Positions 27,064 through 35,386 of a stretch of DNA of 64,000 bases are shown here, piece by piece (position 1 is the first letter of the stretch; the number at the start of each line of letters is the position of its first letter). The position numbers and the translations under genes were made by a program. A model generated the notes under the pieces. It saw only the letters and a program-made list of their open reading frames with translations. It was not told where the DNA came from and ran no database searches. The stretch is taken from contig KK211275.1 in NCBI GenBank assembly GCA_000621425.1, positions 1 through 64,000 of the forward strand, written 5' to 3'. The stretch comes from Lachnospiraceae bacterium AB2028. GTDB taxonomy: Bacteria > Bacillota > Clostridia > Lachnospirales > Lachnospiraceae.

Positions 27064-27885
27064 TTGCTCGAAATAACTATAGGACAATATTATCAGACGG
27101 ATTCCGTTATGCACAGGCTCGATCCCAGGACTAAGATCGTGCTTACTTTTGTGTACATTCTAAGCCTGTTCATATTTGAAAATCCTGCAGTATATGCAGT
27201 AGCCGCACTTTTCCTGATCATAGAGATAATACTTTCCAGGATTCCGATTCTTTATATGGTCAAAGGGTTAAAGCCGGTTGCTTTCCTTTTGGCATTCACG
27301 GTGGTTATCAATCTGTTTTTTACGGGTGGACAGGAGCTGTTCTCATTTTGGATATTCACAGTTACCATAGAAGGAATAAAAAGGTCTTCATACCTTATAG
27401 GACGCCTTATTTTCCTTGTGCTTTCTTCAAACCTTATGACACTTACCACAGCCCCGGTGAGTCTTACAAACGCGCTGGAATGCCTTATGAGACCCCTCAA
27501 GCTTTTCAAGGTACCGGTTCATGAAGTGGCAATGATGATGTCCATAGCATTAAGATTTATCCCAATACTTGTGGATGAAACCAATAAGATAATGAAGGCG
27601 CAGATGGCCAGAGGTGCGGACTTCGACAGCGGTAACATCGTAAAAAAGACAAAGAGCTTTGTGCCTATAATCATACCGCTCTTTGTGTCAGCCTTCAGAC
27701 GTGCCAATAATCTTGCCCAGGCTATGGAGGCCAGGTGCTACAATGGTGGCGAGGGCAGGACCAGGCTTAACCCGCTAAAATATAAGCGTGGCGACATCGT
27801 TGCATATGCGCTGCTGGTGATATACGCAGTACTGATAGTTCTGATGGGCTGTTTTCTTTTCAAGGCCCCGCCGGTTGCTCTCTGA
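27064..27885 (+). CDS. ecfT: ECF transporter transmembrane unit EcfT
   Basis: 273 residues from a TTG start four bases after the ecfA2 stop. About five to six membrane helices and the two coupling motifs near LIGRLIFL and AMEARCYNGG (the A-R-G-type motifs, KAQMARGADFDSG and AQAMEARCY) that contact the ATPases. Begins MLEITIGQYYQTDSVMHRLDPRTK. Confidence 0.94.
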   Translation: MLEITIGQYYQTDSVMHRLDPRTKIVLTFVYILSLFIFENPAVYAVAALFLIIEIILSRIPILYMVKGLKPVAFLLAFTVVINLFFTGGQELFSFWIFTVTIEGIKRSSYLIGRLIFLVLSSNLMTLTTAPVSLTNALECLMRPLKLFKVPVHEVAMMMSIALRFIPILVDETNKIMKAQMARGADFDSGNIVKKTKSFVPIIIPLFVSAFRRANNLAQAMEARCYNGGEGRTRLNPLKYKRGDIVAYALLVIYAVLIVLMGCFLFKAPPVAL

Positions 27886-27911
27886 AAAAATAAAATGATA
27901 AAATAATACCC

Positions 27912-28706
27912 ATGGAAAATGAAACGATAATAACATCAAGACGCATACTCATATACGTGGCCTATGACGGCACTTCTTATCACGGCTTTCAGATACAGCC
28001 GGGGGTGCCTACCATAGAGGGCGTGCTCAACGAGACACTAAGCAGCCTTTTTAAGGAGGACATCGCGGTGATAGGTGCCAGCCGCACGGATGCGGGAGTA
28101 CATTCCAAGGGGAATATCGCCGTATTCGATACCCATGCCCGGATTCCGGCAGAGAAGGTTCCCTATGCCCTTAACAGACAGCTCCCCGAGGATATCAGGA
28201 TAGTGGGGGCAGCAGAGGTTAAGCCTGACTTTCATCCCAGGCACACGGATACCAGGAAAACTTACGAGTACCGCATTATCTGCTCGACTTTCGAAAGTCC
28301 CGTAAACAGGCTTTATGCCCATTGGACATATAATAAGCTTGATGCAGAGCTAATGCAGAAAGCAGCAGGGTATCTTAAAGGAGAGCACGATTTCAAGAGC
28401 TTCTGCAGTGTGAATACCCAGGCAGAGTCTACTGTAAGGACCATATATGACATATCGGTAGTTACGGAAAAAGCGGGTGGGGATTCTAAAGAAATCGTTA
28501 TATCCGTAACCGGTAACGGCTTCCTGTACAATATGGTCCGCATAATCGCCGGTACCTTAATGGAGGTCGGCCGTGGCAAGTATCCGCCTGAAAAAGTAAA
28601 GGAGATGCTGGAAACCTGCGACCGCAACGCTGCCGGCCCCACAGCTCCTGCCAAAGGACTTATGCTGGCAGGGTACGAGATCTGCGACAGGGATATTTTT
28701 ATATAA
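27912..28706 (+). CDS. truA: tRNA pseudouridine(38-40) synthase TruA
   Basis: 264 residues. Catalytic motif ASRTDAGVHSKGN with D60; start region ILIYVAYDGTSYHGFQIQP; C-terminal GNGFLYNMVRIIAGTLMEVGRG. Follows ecfT as in many Firmicutes. rplM and rpsI, which often come next, are absent. The RBS is weak. Confidence 0.96.
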   Translation: MENETIITSRRILIYVAYDGTSYHGFQIQPGVPTIEGVLNETLSSLFKEDIAVIGASRTDAGVHSKGNIAVFDTHARIPAEKVPYALNRQLPEDIRIVGAAEVKPDFHPRHTDTRKTYEYRIICSTFESPVNRLYAHWTYNKLDAELMQKAAGYLKGEHDFKSFCSVNTQAESTVRTIYDISVVTEKAGGDSKEIVISVTGNGFLYNMVRIIAGTLMEVGRGKYPPEKVKEMLETCDRNAAGPTAPAKGLMLAGYEICDRDIFI

Positions 28707-28792
28707 CTATTTAAGGAAAGCACGAAGCGTTTACTGCTGAGGCTGTAATAAAAGGATAAATTAGTCGATTGATTTTATTTTAAGGAGGCAAT

Positions 28793-29404
28793 ATGGAATT
28801 ATCTTTTCTTTATGCGATTCCGCACAACGAGATACTGGATAAGTTTTTTCTTCTGGTTACGGCCATTGCCGGTTCCTACGGCCAGATATGGCTGATCGTG
28901 GGCGTGGTACTTCTGTTTTTCAAGAAAACCAGGCGGGCTGGTGCTGCGGTACTGCTGTCATATGTGTTTGTTTTCGTGCTGGGACAGTATGTGCTCAAAA
29001 ATCTCTTTGACCGTCCGCGGCCCTGCCATATCGACCAGACTTTTGAGCTGCTGGTAAAAAGACCATCCAGCTCATCATTCCCTTCAACACATTCTGCCTG
29101 GTCCTTTGCTGCTGCAACAGCGATCTTTATGAGACATAAGAAAGCCGGCATTCCGGTGTTTATTGTGGCGGCAATCATTGCTTTCAGCAGGATGTATCTC
29201 TTTCTTCATTTTCCGACTGATGTCCTTGCGGGGATCGTATTCGGCGTTGTGGTTGGCTTAGCTGCGACATTTATTTGCAATCTATGGAAAAAAGATAAGA
29301 CGGTGGAAAACGGAACTGCAGGGGATGCTGAAGATAAGGCAAATGGAACTGAGGGATTAGGGGCTGCAGGAGACAAAGCGGCAGATAAAGTTTCTGGCAA
29401 CTAA
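28793..29404 (+). CDS. PAP2-family membrane phosphatase (undecaprenyl-pyrophosphatase-like)
   Basis: 203 residues with five to six helices. The three PAP2 motifs are intact: K69-x6-RP (KNLFDRPRP), PSTH at 97-100, and SR-x5-H-x3-D (S132, R133, H139, D143). This type often recycles undecaprenyl pyrophosphate (BcrC/YbjG) or dephosphorylates lipids. The C-terminal 35 residues are a low-complexity Asp/Gly/Lys/Ala tail. AAGGAGG precedes the start. Confidence 0.85.
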   Translation: MELSFLYAIPHNEILDKFFLLVTAIAGSYGQIWLIVGVVLLFFKKTRRAGAAVLLSYVFVFVLGQYVLKNLFDRPRPCHIDQTFELLVKRPSSSSFPSTHSAWSFAAATAIFMRHKKAGIPVFIVAAIIAFSRMYLFLHFPTDVLAGIVFGVVVGLAATFICNLWKKDKTVENGTAGDAEDKANGTEGLGAAGDKAADKVSGN

Positions 29405-29470
29405 ACGGATATTTTTTACAACACAAGTGAAGACATATTGAAGAATAATAAAGACTGACGGAGGTAAAAC

Positions 29471-29932
29471 ATGAGCAGACTAAAAGAACTTCGCAGATAT
29501 GTGGATTCCGAATTGAATAAGATTGAGGATGAGGATAAGAGGATGAGTGCCATCGCTCATCTCTATGGAGTATCTCTGGCAGCTACGATGATCGCAAAGA
29601 AACGTGGGCTGGATCCTGAAATCGCATCCATGTCGGCTATGCTGCATGATCTTCATGCATACAAGACAGGCTCTTATGACGACCATGCCCACAAGGGGGC
29701 AGAGCTTGCCAGGAGCATTCTTGAAGAACTGAAACTGACGAATGAGGAAGAGACTGATATGATCTGCTCAGCAGTCTACCATCATGATGATAAGCTGGTA
29801 ACGGATTCACCCATGGACGAGGCCTTAAAGGATGCAGATGTCATCCACCACTGCATGAATGACATGTCCAAGGCAGTTAAGGAAAAAGAACAGGCACGCT
29901 TTGATAGGCTTTGTGAAGAGTTTGGCATGTAA
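29471..29932 (+). CDS. Small HD-domain hydrolase
   Basis: 153 residues with the HD pattern H30...H59-D60 (MLHDLHAYKTG), HH at about 104-105 (VYHHDDK) and D122 (KDADVIHH). Resembles the uncharacterised HD proteins of the YfbR/RelA-like superfamily; likely a metal-dependent phosphohydrolase of a nucleotide or related compound. The substrate is unknown. Good GGAGG; followed 42 bases later by the ybaK-like gene. Confidence 0.75.
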   Translation: MSRLKELRRYVDSELNKIEDEDKRMSAIAHLYGVSLAATMIAKKRGLDPEIASMSAMLHDLHAYKTGSYDDHAHKGAELARSILEELKLTNEEETDMICSAVYHHDDKLVTDSPMDEALKDADVIHHCMNDMSKAVKEKEQARFDRLCEEFGM

Positions 29933-29974
29933 GGCAGACGAAAAAAGCAGGATAACGAAGAAAGACATAGAGAG

Positions 29975-30454
29975 ATGAAGAAGGAAGAAAAGACAAATGT
30001 GATGAGGGTTCTCGACGGGAAGAAGATTTCCTATATGAGCCATTCTTATGAACCGGATGCGACTATGAGCGGTGCACAGATTGCAGCCATTTTAGGAGAG
30101 CCTGCAGAGAAGGTTTTTAAGACTCTTGTGACCCAGGGAAAGTCCGGGGCATATTATGTGTTTGTAGTGCCTGTTGAGGCAGAGCTGGACCTTAAGAAGG
30201 CTGCGAAGGCAGCAGGCGAAAAGGCTGTCAGCATGATAAAGCAGAAGGATCTGCTTCCGCTGACGGGTTATGTCCATGGCGGCTGTTCACCTATCGGTAT
30301 GAAGAAACAGTTTCCGACCTTCATACATGAGACGGTAACATCATTCGAGAAAGTGTTTGTCAGTGCAGGGAAGGTGGGATTTCAGATAGAGCTTGCACCG
30401 GGTGACCTGATAAAAGTGGCCGGTTGCAAATTGGCGGATATTGCAGCTGAGTGA
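29975..30454 (+). CDS. ybaK: Cys-tRNA(Pro)/Cys-tRNA(Cys) deacylase, YbaK/EbsC family
   Basis: 159 residues with the YbaK fold: KTNVMRVLDGKKISYMSHSYEP, KVFKTLVTQGKSGAYYVFVVPVEAELDLKKAAKA, and GYVHGGCSPIGMKKQFPTFI. Clears Cys mischarged onto tRNA-Pro. The conserved Lys of KTLV is present. Ends at a shared convergent terminator. Confidence 0.93.
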   Translation: MKKEEKTNVMRVLDGKKISYMSHSYEPDATMSGAQIAAILGEPAEKVFKTLVTQGKSGAYYVFVVPVEAELDLKKAAKAAGEKAVSMIKQKDLLPLTGYVHGGCSPIGMKKQFPTFIHETVTSFEKVFVSAGKVGFQIELAPGDLIKVAGCKLADIAAE

Positions 30455-30503
30455 TATTATCGGATAATACTTCAGAAAAACATTTCAGAATAAAATATCA
30501 GAA

Positions 30504-30540
30504 AAGACTTTCCCTTAGTGGAAAAGCACGGGAAAGTCTT
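30504..30540. terminator. Bidirectional terminator between convergent genes
   Basis: AAGACTTTCCC (30504-30514) pairs perfectly with GGGAAAGTCTT (30530-30540), 15-nt loop. The stop codon of the minus-strand gene lies inside the loop. Read on the minus strand the stem is followed by TTTTC, so it can serve both directions, better for minus. Confidence 0.7.
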
Positions 30541-31108
30541 CAATGCTGCGCGGTAGTTCAATCTTCCATAAGGAATACTGTTTATGATTCTTGCGCATTT
30601 CCATAAAGCCATGCAGCGTATCTAAATTGATCAGCACAAAGAGAAAAACTGAGGCAGGACAGAGCAGGTCCCTTGGCAGAAGGGCGAGAGTATCCATTAT
30701 CGGATCAAAACAGTACCTCATAAAAAGCATGGTGATCATTGCAAATCCCAGACTGGTAGGAAGGGATGTGTATTTTGTCAGATGCAGCGGAATCCAGCTG
30801 TAATTCCAGTATATGACACCTATATATTTTTCTACAAATGTTCCCAGCAGGATCTCACCGATGCCTACGGTGATGACAGCCTGCACATAATAGACCACGT
30901 CAAAATGTGTTTCAGAAGGTGTTCCAACTAACAGATAAAAACCGACTACGGACAGCCCATAGCCCGAAAGGAAGGGGAGTACTGTATTCCGGTTATCCAT
31001 GTATCCCTTCGTAAACAGAAGCCAGATGTTTTCAGTAGCATATCCTAAAAAAGAGATGATCACCGATATGAACATCAGCTTAAAAATATCATATTCCATA
31101 CTTGTCAT
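30515..31108 (-). CDS. Five-helix membrane protein, putative ABC-transporter type IV family (PF06541-like)
   Basis: 197 residues with about five helices, FLGYATENIWLLFTKGYMDNRN near the start and GTFVEKYIGVIYWNYSWIPL in the middle, both typical of the CmpB-like 'putative ABC-transporter type IV' family, whose function is not known. A second in-frame ATG at 31099 is possible; GAGGTG lies 3 or 12 bases upstream of the two. It is divergent from a TetR gene and the spacer carries a palindromic operator. Confidence 0.7.
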   Translation of the reverse strand: MTSMEYDIFKLMFISVIISFLGYATENIWLLFTKGYMDNRNTVLPFLSGYGLSVVGFYLLVGTPSETHFDVVYYVQAVITVGIGEILLGTFVEKYIGVIYWNYSWIPLHLTKYTSLPTSLGFAMITMLFMRYCFDPIMDTLALLPRDLLCPASVFLFVLINLDTLHGFMEMRKNHKQYSLWKIELPRSIEDFPVLFH

Positions 31109-31119
31109 GCACCTCGTTT

Positions 31120-31157
31120 GATGTTATACTCGTTTTGACGTTACAAGTGTAACATCA
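31120..31157. promoter_or_regulatory. Palindromic operator in the divergent spacer
   Basis: TGACGTTAC-AAGT-GTAACATCA (31136-31157) is an imperfect 22-bp palindrome, and GATGTTATACT (31120-31130) is an inverted copy (10 of 11) of AGTGTAACATC (31146-31156). It overlaps the probable minus-strand promoter (TATAAC -10). This is the expected site for the adjacent TetR regulator. Confidence 0.6.
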
Positions 31158-31264
31158 AGACATGTGAAACACAACGTCACAGACTACGGAACTGACAGTT
31201 GTTACCGAAACTGAGAGGGCGTTACAAAAATACATTTTTTGTAGCGCGTAAGATGGTGGATACT

Positions 31265-31849
31265 ATGCAATCTGAAAATAAAGCTTTGACAGAACTGCAG
31301 AAAAAAGAAGTGCTGCGAATGAACAATAAGGAGTCAAACCAGCTGACCAGGGAATGCCTGCAGCTTGCACTGATACATCTTATGGCAGACAAGCCCTATG
31401 AGAAGATCACTGTCAGCGAGATAGTGCGTCGGGCAGGTGTGTCGCGGACGGCGTTCTACCGCAACTACACGGATAAGGAAGATATTTTAAATGAGCTGGG
31501 GAGTAAGTTGATAGAAAGCATTGCAGAGCTGACGGAAAGACCGGAGCTGCATGAGGCGCCTAAACAGTGGTTTGAAGATGTGTTCCGGCTTATCCGTGAG
31601 AACAGTGATATAATCTCGCTGCTTGACCAGGCAGGTATTCAGCAGAGGAATCTGTTTTCCGGAAAATCAATAGCTGAGCTGTTGTACCCCACAAAAGATA
31701 CAGCGATCAAATATACGCAGCTTGCTGCGGAAGCGGCATTTTTCCAGATTCTTATCAGCTGGTTTAGGGACGGCATGCGTGAGGATGAGAAATATATGGC
31801 AGGCATCTGTGTTGATATTTTTGATGGCATTTTGAAGAAACTGACATAG
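31265..31849 (+). CDS. TetR/AcrR-family transcriptional regulator
   Basis: 194 residues. The frame is open from a TTG at 31199, but ATG 31265 has GGTGGA four bases upstream. The helix-turn-helix is clear: ITVSEIVRRAGVSRTAFYRNYTDKEDIL. The C-terminal ligand domain is of the generic type. It is divergent from the five-helix membrane gene, which it probably represses, and lies 40 bases before a patatin gene, which it may co-transcribe with. Confidence 0.9.
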   Translation: MQSENKALTELQKKEVLRMNNKESNQLTRECLQLALIHLMADKPYEKITVSEIVRRAGVSRTAFYRNYTDKEDILNELGSKLIESIAELTERPELHEAPKQWFEDVFRLIRENSDIISLLDQAGIQQRNLFSGKSIAELLYPTKDTAIKYTQLAAEAAFFQILISWFRDGMREDEKYMAGICVDIFDGILKKLT

Positions 31850-31889
31850 GTTATTTGACGCGAGTTTTATGGAAAAGGAGAACAGTTAA

Positions 31890-32789
31890 ATGGCTAAGGT
31901 TTATTCATGTTTAGATAAAATACCGAAAGGTGAGGCATCCGACTGGATCACGGATGGCTGTCTTGTACTTGAAGGCGGAGCGTTCAGGGGGCTTTATACA
32001 CAGGGTTTCCTTGATGCATTGATGAAGCATGATATCAATATGTCCTGTGTTATCGGCGTATCGGCAGGTGCCCTTTCAGGAATGAATTATGTGTCCGGGC
32101 AGATCGGCAGGTCAGCAAGGATAAACTTAGGTTTTCGTCATGACAGCCGTTACATCGGGGCGAAGGCCCTGGCGCACAGCCGCAGCATACTTGATATAGG
32201 CTTTCTGACAGAGGAGCGTGGAGTTCTGGAACCCTTCGATATGGAAAGTTTTAAGGACCGTAAACAGAGGTTCATAGCCGTAGCGACCAACTGTAACACC
32301 GGAAAAGCAACCTGCTTTGAGAAGGGACGGAGCAAAAACGTCATTGAGGGAGTCAGGGCTTCGGCGTCGATGCCTTTTATCTCGCCTATGGTATGGATAG
32401 ACGGAGTTCCGTATCTTGACGGTGGCTGCGCCTGTAAAATACCCTACATGTGGGCACTGCAGAATCATTTTGAAAAGATCGTTGTGCTTCGTACAAGGGA
32501 GATCACTTACCGTAAGCCGGATAAAATATCAAAGTCCGCATTCCGTTTTTACGGTTCAAGAAAAGAATTTGCAAAAAAGCTCGCCATAAGCAATAAGGCA
32601 TATAACCATCAGTGTGACGAGCTTGAGCGTCTGCATATGAAAGGCAGACTCCTGCAGATCACGCCTTCAGCGAAAGTTACTGTTTCCAGGCTGGAAGGCG
32701 ATATGGAAAAACTTGGCAACCTGTACTGGCTCGGTTACCGGGACGGCGTGGAGAATGTAAAACGGATCCTGGATTATCTGGAATCATAA
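31890..32789 (+). CDS. Patatin-like phospholipase (RssA type)
   Basis: 299 residues. Oxyanion hole GGAFRG (29-34), nucleophile motif GVSAG (S58), catalytic Asp in DGG (D177). Acts as a Ser-Asp dyad lipid hydrolase, usually cytoplasmic or membrane-associated. No signal peptide. Preceded by AAAAGGAG; follows the TetR gene closely. Confidence 0.9.
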   Translation: MAKVYSCLDKIPKGEASDWITDGCLVLEGGAFRGLYTQGFLDALMKHDINMSCVIGVSAGALSGMNYVSGQIGRSARINLGFRHDSRYIGAKALAHSRSILDIGFLTEERGVLEPFDMESFKDRKQRFIAVATNCNTGKATCFEKGRSKNVIEGVRASASMPFISPMVWIDGVPYLDGGCACKIPYMWALQNHFEKIVVLRTREITYRKPDKISKSAFRFYGSRKEFAKKLAISNKAYNHQCDELERLHMKGRLLQITPSAKVTVSRLEGDMEKLGNLYWLGYRDGVENVKRILDYLES

Positions 32790-32814
32790 AATATGTATTG
32801 CCAAGAAAAAATCA

Positions 32815-32844
32815 TTGACATTTCACCTGGCTATATGGTATTTT
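32815..32844 (+). promoter_or_regulatory. Promoter of the T-box/trpXYZ unit
   Basis: TTGACA (32815-32820), 18 bases, TATTTT (32839-32844), start near 32851, just before stem I of the T-box. Confidence 0.6.
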
Positions 32845-32850
32845 TTTATA

Positions 32851-33124
32851 AACCGTTGACGGAGAGTGAGTAGGTATCACATCACTTGTGCGGAGAGAGC
32901 TGCGGATGGTGGGATCGCAGTGACAGGCGTGATATTGAATGGACTCCGGAGGGCGACCGGAAATGCTTACGGCAGAGTATGGGAGACGGAGTGGATCATC
33001 GTTAAAAGATCCGGCACATGATAGTGTGTACAGAGAGGGTGTGTTATGCACCAAGCCGGGTGGCACCGCAGGTATGATTATTCAGCCTGTCCCAGCAGAA
33101 ACTGCTATAGGGACAGGCTTTTTT
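32851..33124 (+). promoter_or_regulatory. T-box riboswitch specific for tRNA-Trp
   Basis: Stem I begins GGAG-AGT and closes with ACTCC; its specifier loop has the 5' AGTA and 3' GAATGGA, so the codon is TGG (32940-32942), Trp. The distal part holds GAGAGCTGCGGATGGTGGGA. The T-box sequence GGGTGGCACCGCAG is at 33058-33071; the tRNA-contacting bases are TGGC, whose C would pair with the G discriminator base of tRNA-Trp. A terminator (AGCCTGTCCC/GGGACAGGCT, 33084-33119, then T run to 33124) completes it. Uncharged tRNA-Trp should allow read-through into trpXYZ. Confidence 0.95.
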
Positions 33125-33139
33125 GTGCGATAAGCCTGT

Positions 33140-33349
33140 CAAGCGGCAGCACGTGTGCGTGGACGCCGCTTGGTTTGGGAATATCCCGGAGGCCGGACGT
33201 GTTTACACGGACTGCCGCAGGGATATTCCCGGACCAAATGTCTGCAGTGCTTGCACGTGCAGACATTTGACGGGCAACGCATCAACGCGTAGAGGTTTCC
33301 TCTACGCGATTTGCCGGTCCCCACAAAACGTAAGCGGGAGGTGTCCCGC
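33140..33349 (+). ncRNA. Five-hairpin array between the T-box and trpX
   Basis: Stems: CAAGCGGC/GCCGCTTG (33140-33147, 33165-33172); GGGAATATCCC/GGGATATTCCC (33177-33187, 33220-33230) enclosing CGTG-TTTA-CACG; AAATGTCTGCA/TGCAGACATTT (33236-33246, 33258-33268); CGCGTAGAGG-TTT-CCTCTACGCG (33286-33308); GCGGGA-GGTG-TCCCGC (33334-33349). All are perfect, none has a T tract, and none shows a second T-box sequence. The frame open from 33123 through here is not coding-like. Function unknown. Confidence 0.6.
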
Positions 33350-33365
33350 GAAAAAGGAGGAAACT

Positions 33366-34421
33366 ATGAAAAAGAAACTTTTATCACTTCTCATGGCAGC
33401 AGTAATGGCTACATCATTCTGCGCATGCAGCACTACCGGAACAGGCGAAACAGCTGACGGCGGCGCTGACCAGACCGCAACCAAGACCTACAAGGTAGGC
33501 ATCTGTAACTATGTTGATGACGCATCCTTAAACCAGATCGTAAGCAACATTGAAAGCCGTCTTGATGAGATCGGTAAGGAAAACAATGTTGAATTCGAGA
33601 TCGAATATGACAACTGCAATGCAGATTCAAATGTCCTTTCACAGATAGTGGCCAATTTCATCGCTGATGATGTGGACCTGATGGTAGGCGTTGCCACTCC
33701 TGTTGCAATGACCATGCAGGCTGCAACCGAGGATAACGGCATTCCCGTTGTTTTTGCAGCTGTTTCCGATCCTGAAGGTGCAGGCATCGTTGCATCCAAC
33801 AGCGCACCCGGAGCAAACATAACCGGTACATCTGATTATCTTGATACCAATGCGATAATGAACCTTATCCTTGTGCAGAACCCGGATATCGAAAAGGTCG
33901 GCCTTCTGTATGACGTAGGACAGGATGCATCAACAGCAGCAATTGCTGATGCAAAGGCTTTCCTTGATGAAAAGGGCATTGAGTATGTGGAGCACACAGG
34001 AACCAATGTTGATGAGGTATCCCTTGCTGTTGACGCATTCATAGCTGACGGAGTTGAAGCAATATTCACTCCTTCCGACAACACTATAATGACAGCAGAG
34101 CTTTCAATCTATGAGAAGCTTTCAGAGGCAGGCATCCTTCACTATGCCGGTGCTGACTCATTTGCTTTAAACGGCGCATTCTTAGGATACGGTGTTGACT
34201 ATGCAAACCTTGGCGTGGAAACAGCTGACATGGTAGGGGAGATCCTTATAAACGGTGCTGATCCTGCTACCACACCTGTAAGGACTTTTGACAACGGTAC
34301 AGCTACAATTAACACAGATGTATGTGATGCTTTAGGACTTTCATTCGATGAGCTTAAGGAAGAGTTCGCTCCTTACTGCACAAAGGTTGAGAGCATTACT
34401 ACAGCAGAAAGCTTTGAATAA
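33366..34421 (+). CDS. trpX: Tryptophan ABC transporter binding lipoprotein (TrpX-like)
   Basis: 351 residues. Begins MKKKLLSLLMAAVMATSFCACS with the lipobox ending at C20; AAAGGAGG precedes the ATG. The rest is the ABC substrate-binding family PF04392 (YKVGICNYVDDASLNQIV, VDLMVGVATPVAM, GIPVVFAAVSDPEGAG). The gene follows a Trp T-box and precedes permease and ATPase genes in the trpXYZ order, so tryptophan is the likely ligand. The frame extends upstream to 33123 through the hairpin array, which I reject. Confidence 0.92.
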   Translation: MKKKLLSLLMAAVMATSFCACSTTGTGETADGGADQTATKTYKVGICNYVDDASLNQIVSNIESRLDEIGKENNVEFEIEYDNCNADSNVLSQIVANFIADDVDLMVGVATPVAMTMQAATEDNGIPVVFAAVSDPEGAGIVASNSAPGANITGTSDYLDTNAIMNLILVQNPDIEKVGLLYDVGQDASTAAIADAKAFLDEKGIEYVEHTGTNVDEVSLAVDAFIADGVEAIFTPSDNTIMTAELSIYEKLSEAGILHYAGADSFALNGAFLGYGVDYANLGVETADMVGEILINGADPATTPVRTFDNGTATINTDVCDALGLSFDELKEEFAPYCTKVESITTAESFE

Positions 34422-34432
34422 AGAGGTTTGTG

Positions 34433-35386
34433 ATGGGGATTGGTGAACTTCTTCCGCTGTTTCAGACAGCCCTTGAGCTTGGTCTTATCAGCGCACTTAC
34501 AGTACTTGCTCTTTACCTGAGCTACACGATGTTAAATGTTTGTGACCTGTCAACGGATGGCTGCTTTACAATGGGCGCCACCGTTGGCGCGGTCGTGGCC
34601 ATATCGGGCCATCCGTATCTGTCCATACCCGCTGCCATGGCAGCAGGAGTGATATCCGGTTTCATAGTGGCGCTGCTTCAGACCAAGATGGGTGTCGAGA
34701 GCCTGCTTGCCGGTATCATAGTCAATACAGCCTGGTATTCGATCAATATCGCCATAATGGGTAATTCGTCTCTGCTCAATATGAATAAAACAGAGACAGT
34801 ATTTACCCAGCTTAAGGAAATACTGGAAGGCACATTCTTAGGCGGAGCCTACAAGCTCATAATAGCTGCTGTAGCTGTAATCCTGGTGGTGGTTTTCCTG
34901 GCATTTTTCCTAAGGACCAGGCTTGGACTGGCAATAAGGGCTACGGGCAACAATCCGGATATGGTAAAGTCATCATCCATCAATCCCGCATTCACAACTA
35001 TTGTGGGACTCTGCATTGCAAATGCTTTTACGGCATTAAGCGGCTGTCTGCTGGCCCAGTCACAGAAGTCGGTTAATATCGACATAGGCTCCGGAATGGT
35101 AACCATTGCACTGGCTTCGCTGCTTATTGGCCAGGCACTTGTATCAAAAGGCGGGATAACTGCCAAGGCTATAGGTGCTGTCGCAGGTGCCTTTGTCTTC
35201 AGGCTTGTGTATACCATAGCACTCAGGTTTAACCTGCCGGCATACATGCTTAAGTTCGTATCCTCAGTCATTGTCATAATCGCTATCAGCGGACCTTATT
35301 TCAAGTCAAGGCTTCCGCTTATCAGGCGCAGTATGGGACTGAAGAAGCGTCCGGATGGCGGAACGGAGGGCAGCGGCCATGCTTAA
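34433..35386 (+). CDS. trpY: Tryptophan ABC transporter permease (TrpY-like)
   Basis: 317 residues. ATG at 34433, six bases after AAGAGG, is preferred to the GTG at 34430. Eight or more helices, with the branched-chain-type permease signature ALQTKMGVESLLAGIIVNTAWYS and RATGNNPDMVKSSSINP. The end overlaps the ATPase gene by eight bases. Confidence 0.9.
   Translation: MGIGELLPLFQTALELGLISALTVLALYLSYTMLNVCDLSTDGCFTMGATVGAVVAISGHPYLSIPAAMAAGVISGFIVALLQTKMGVESLLAGIIVNTAWYSINIAIMGNSSLLNMNKTETVFTQLKEILEGTFLGGAYKLIIAAVAVILVVVFLAFFLRTRLGLAIRATGNNPDMVKSSSINPAFTTIVGLCIANAFTALSGCLLAQSQKSVNIDIGSGMVTIALASLLIGQALVSKGGITAKAIGAVAGAFVFRLVYTIALRFNLPAYMLKFVSSVIVIIAISGPYFKSRLPLIRRSMGLKKRPDGGTEGSGHA

Noticed and set aside
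33126-33349. A second, tandem T-box
   Set aside because: No GGGTGGNACCGCG-like sequence, no specifier loop and no terminator are present.
33123-33365. An in-frame 81-codon extension of the trpX gene
   Set aside because: It begins inside the T-box terminator, runs through perfect hairpins, and the ATG at 33366 has a strong RBS and starts a normal lipoprotein signal.
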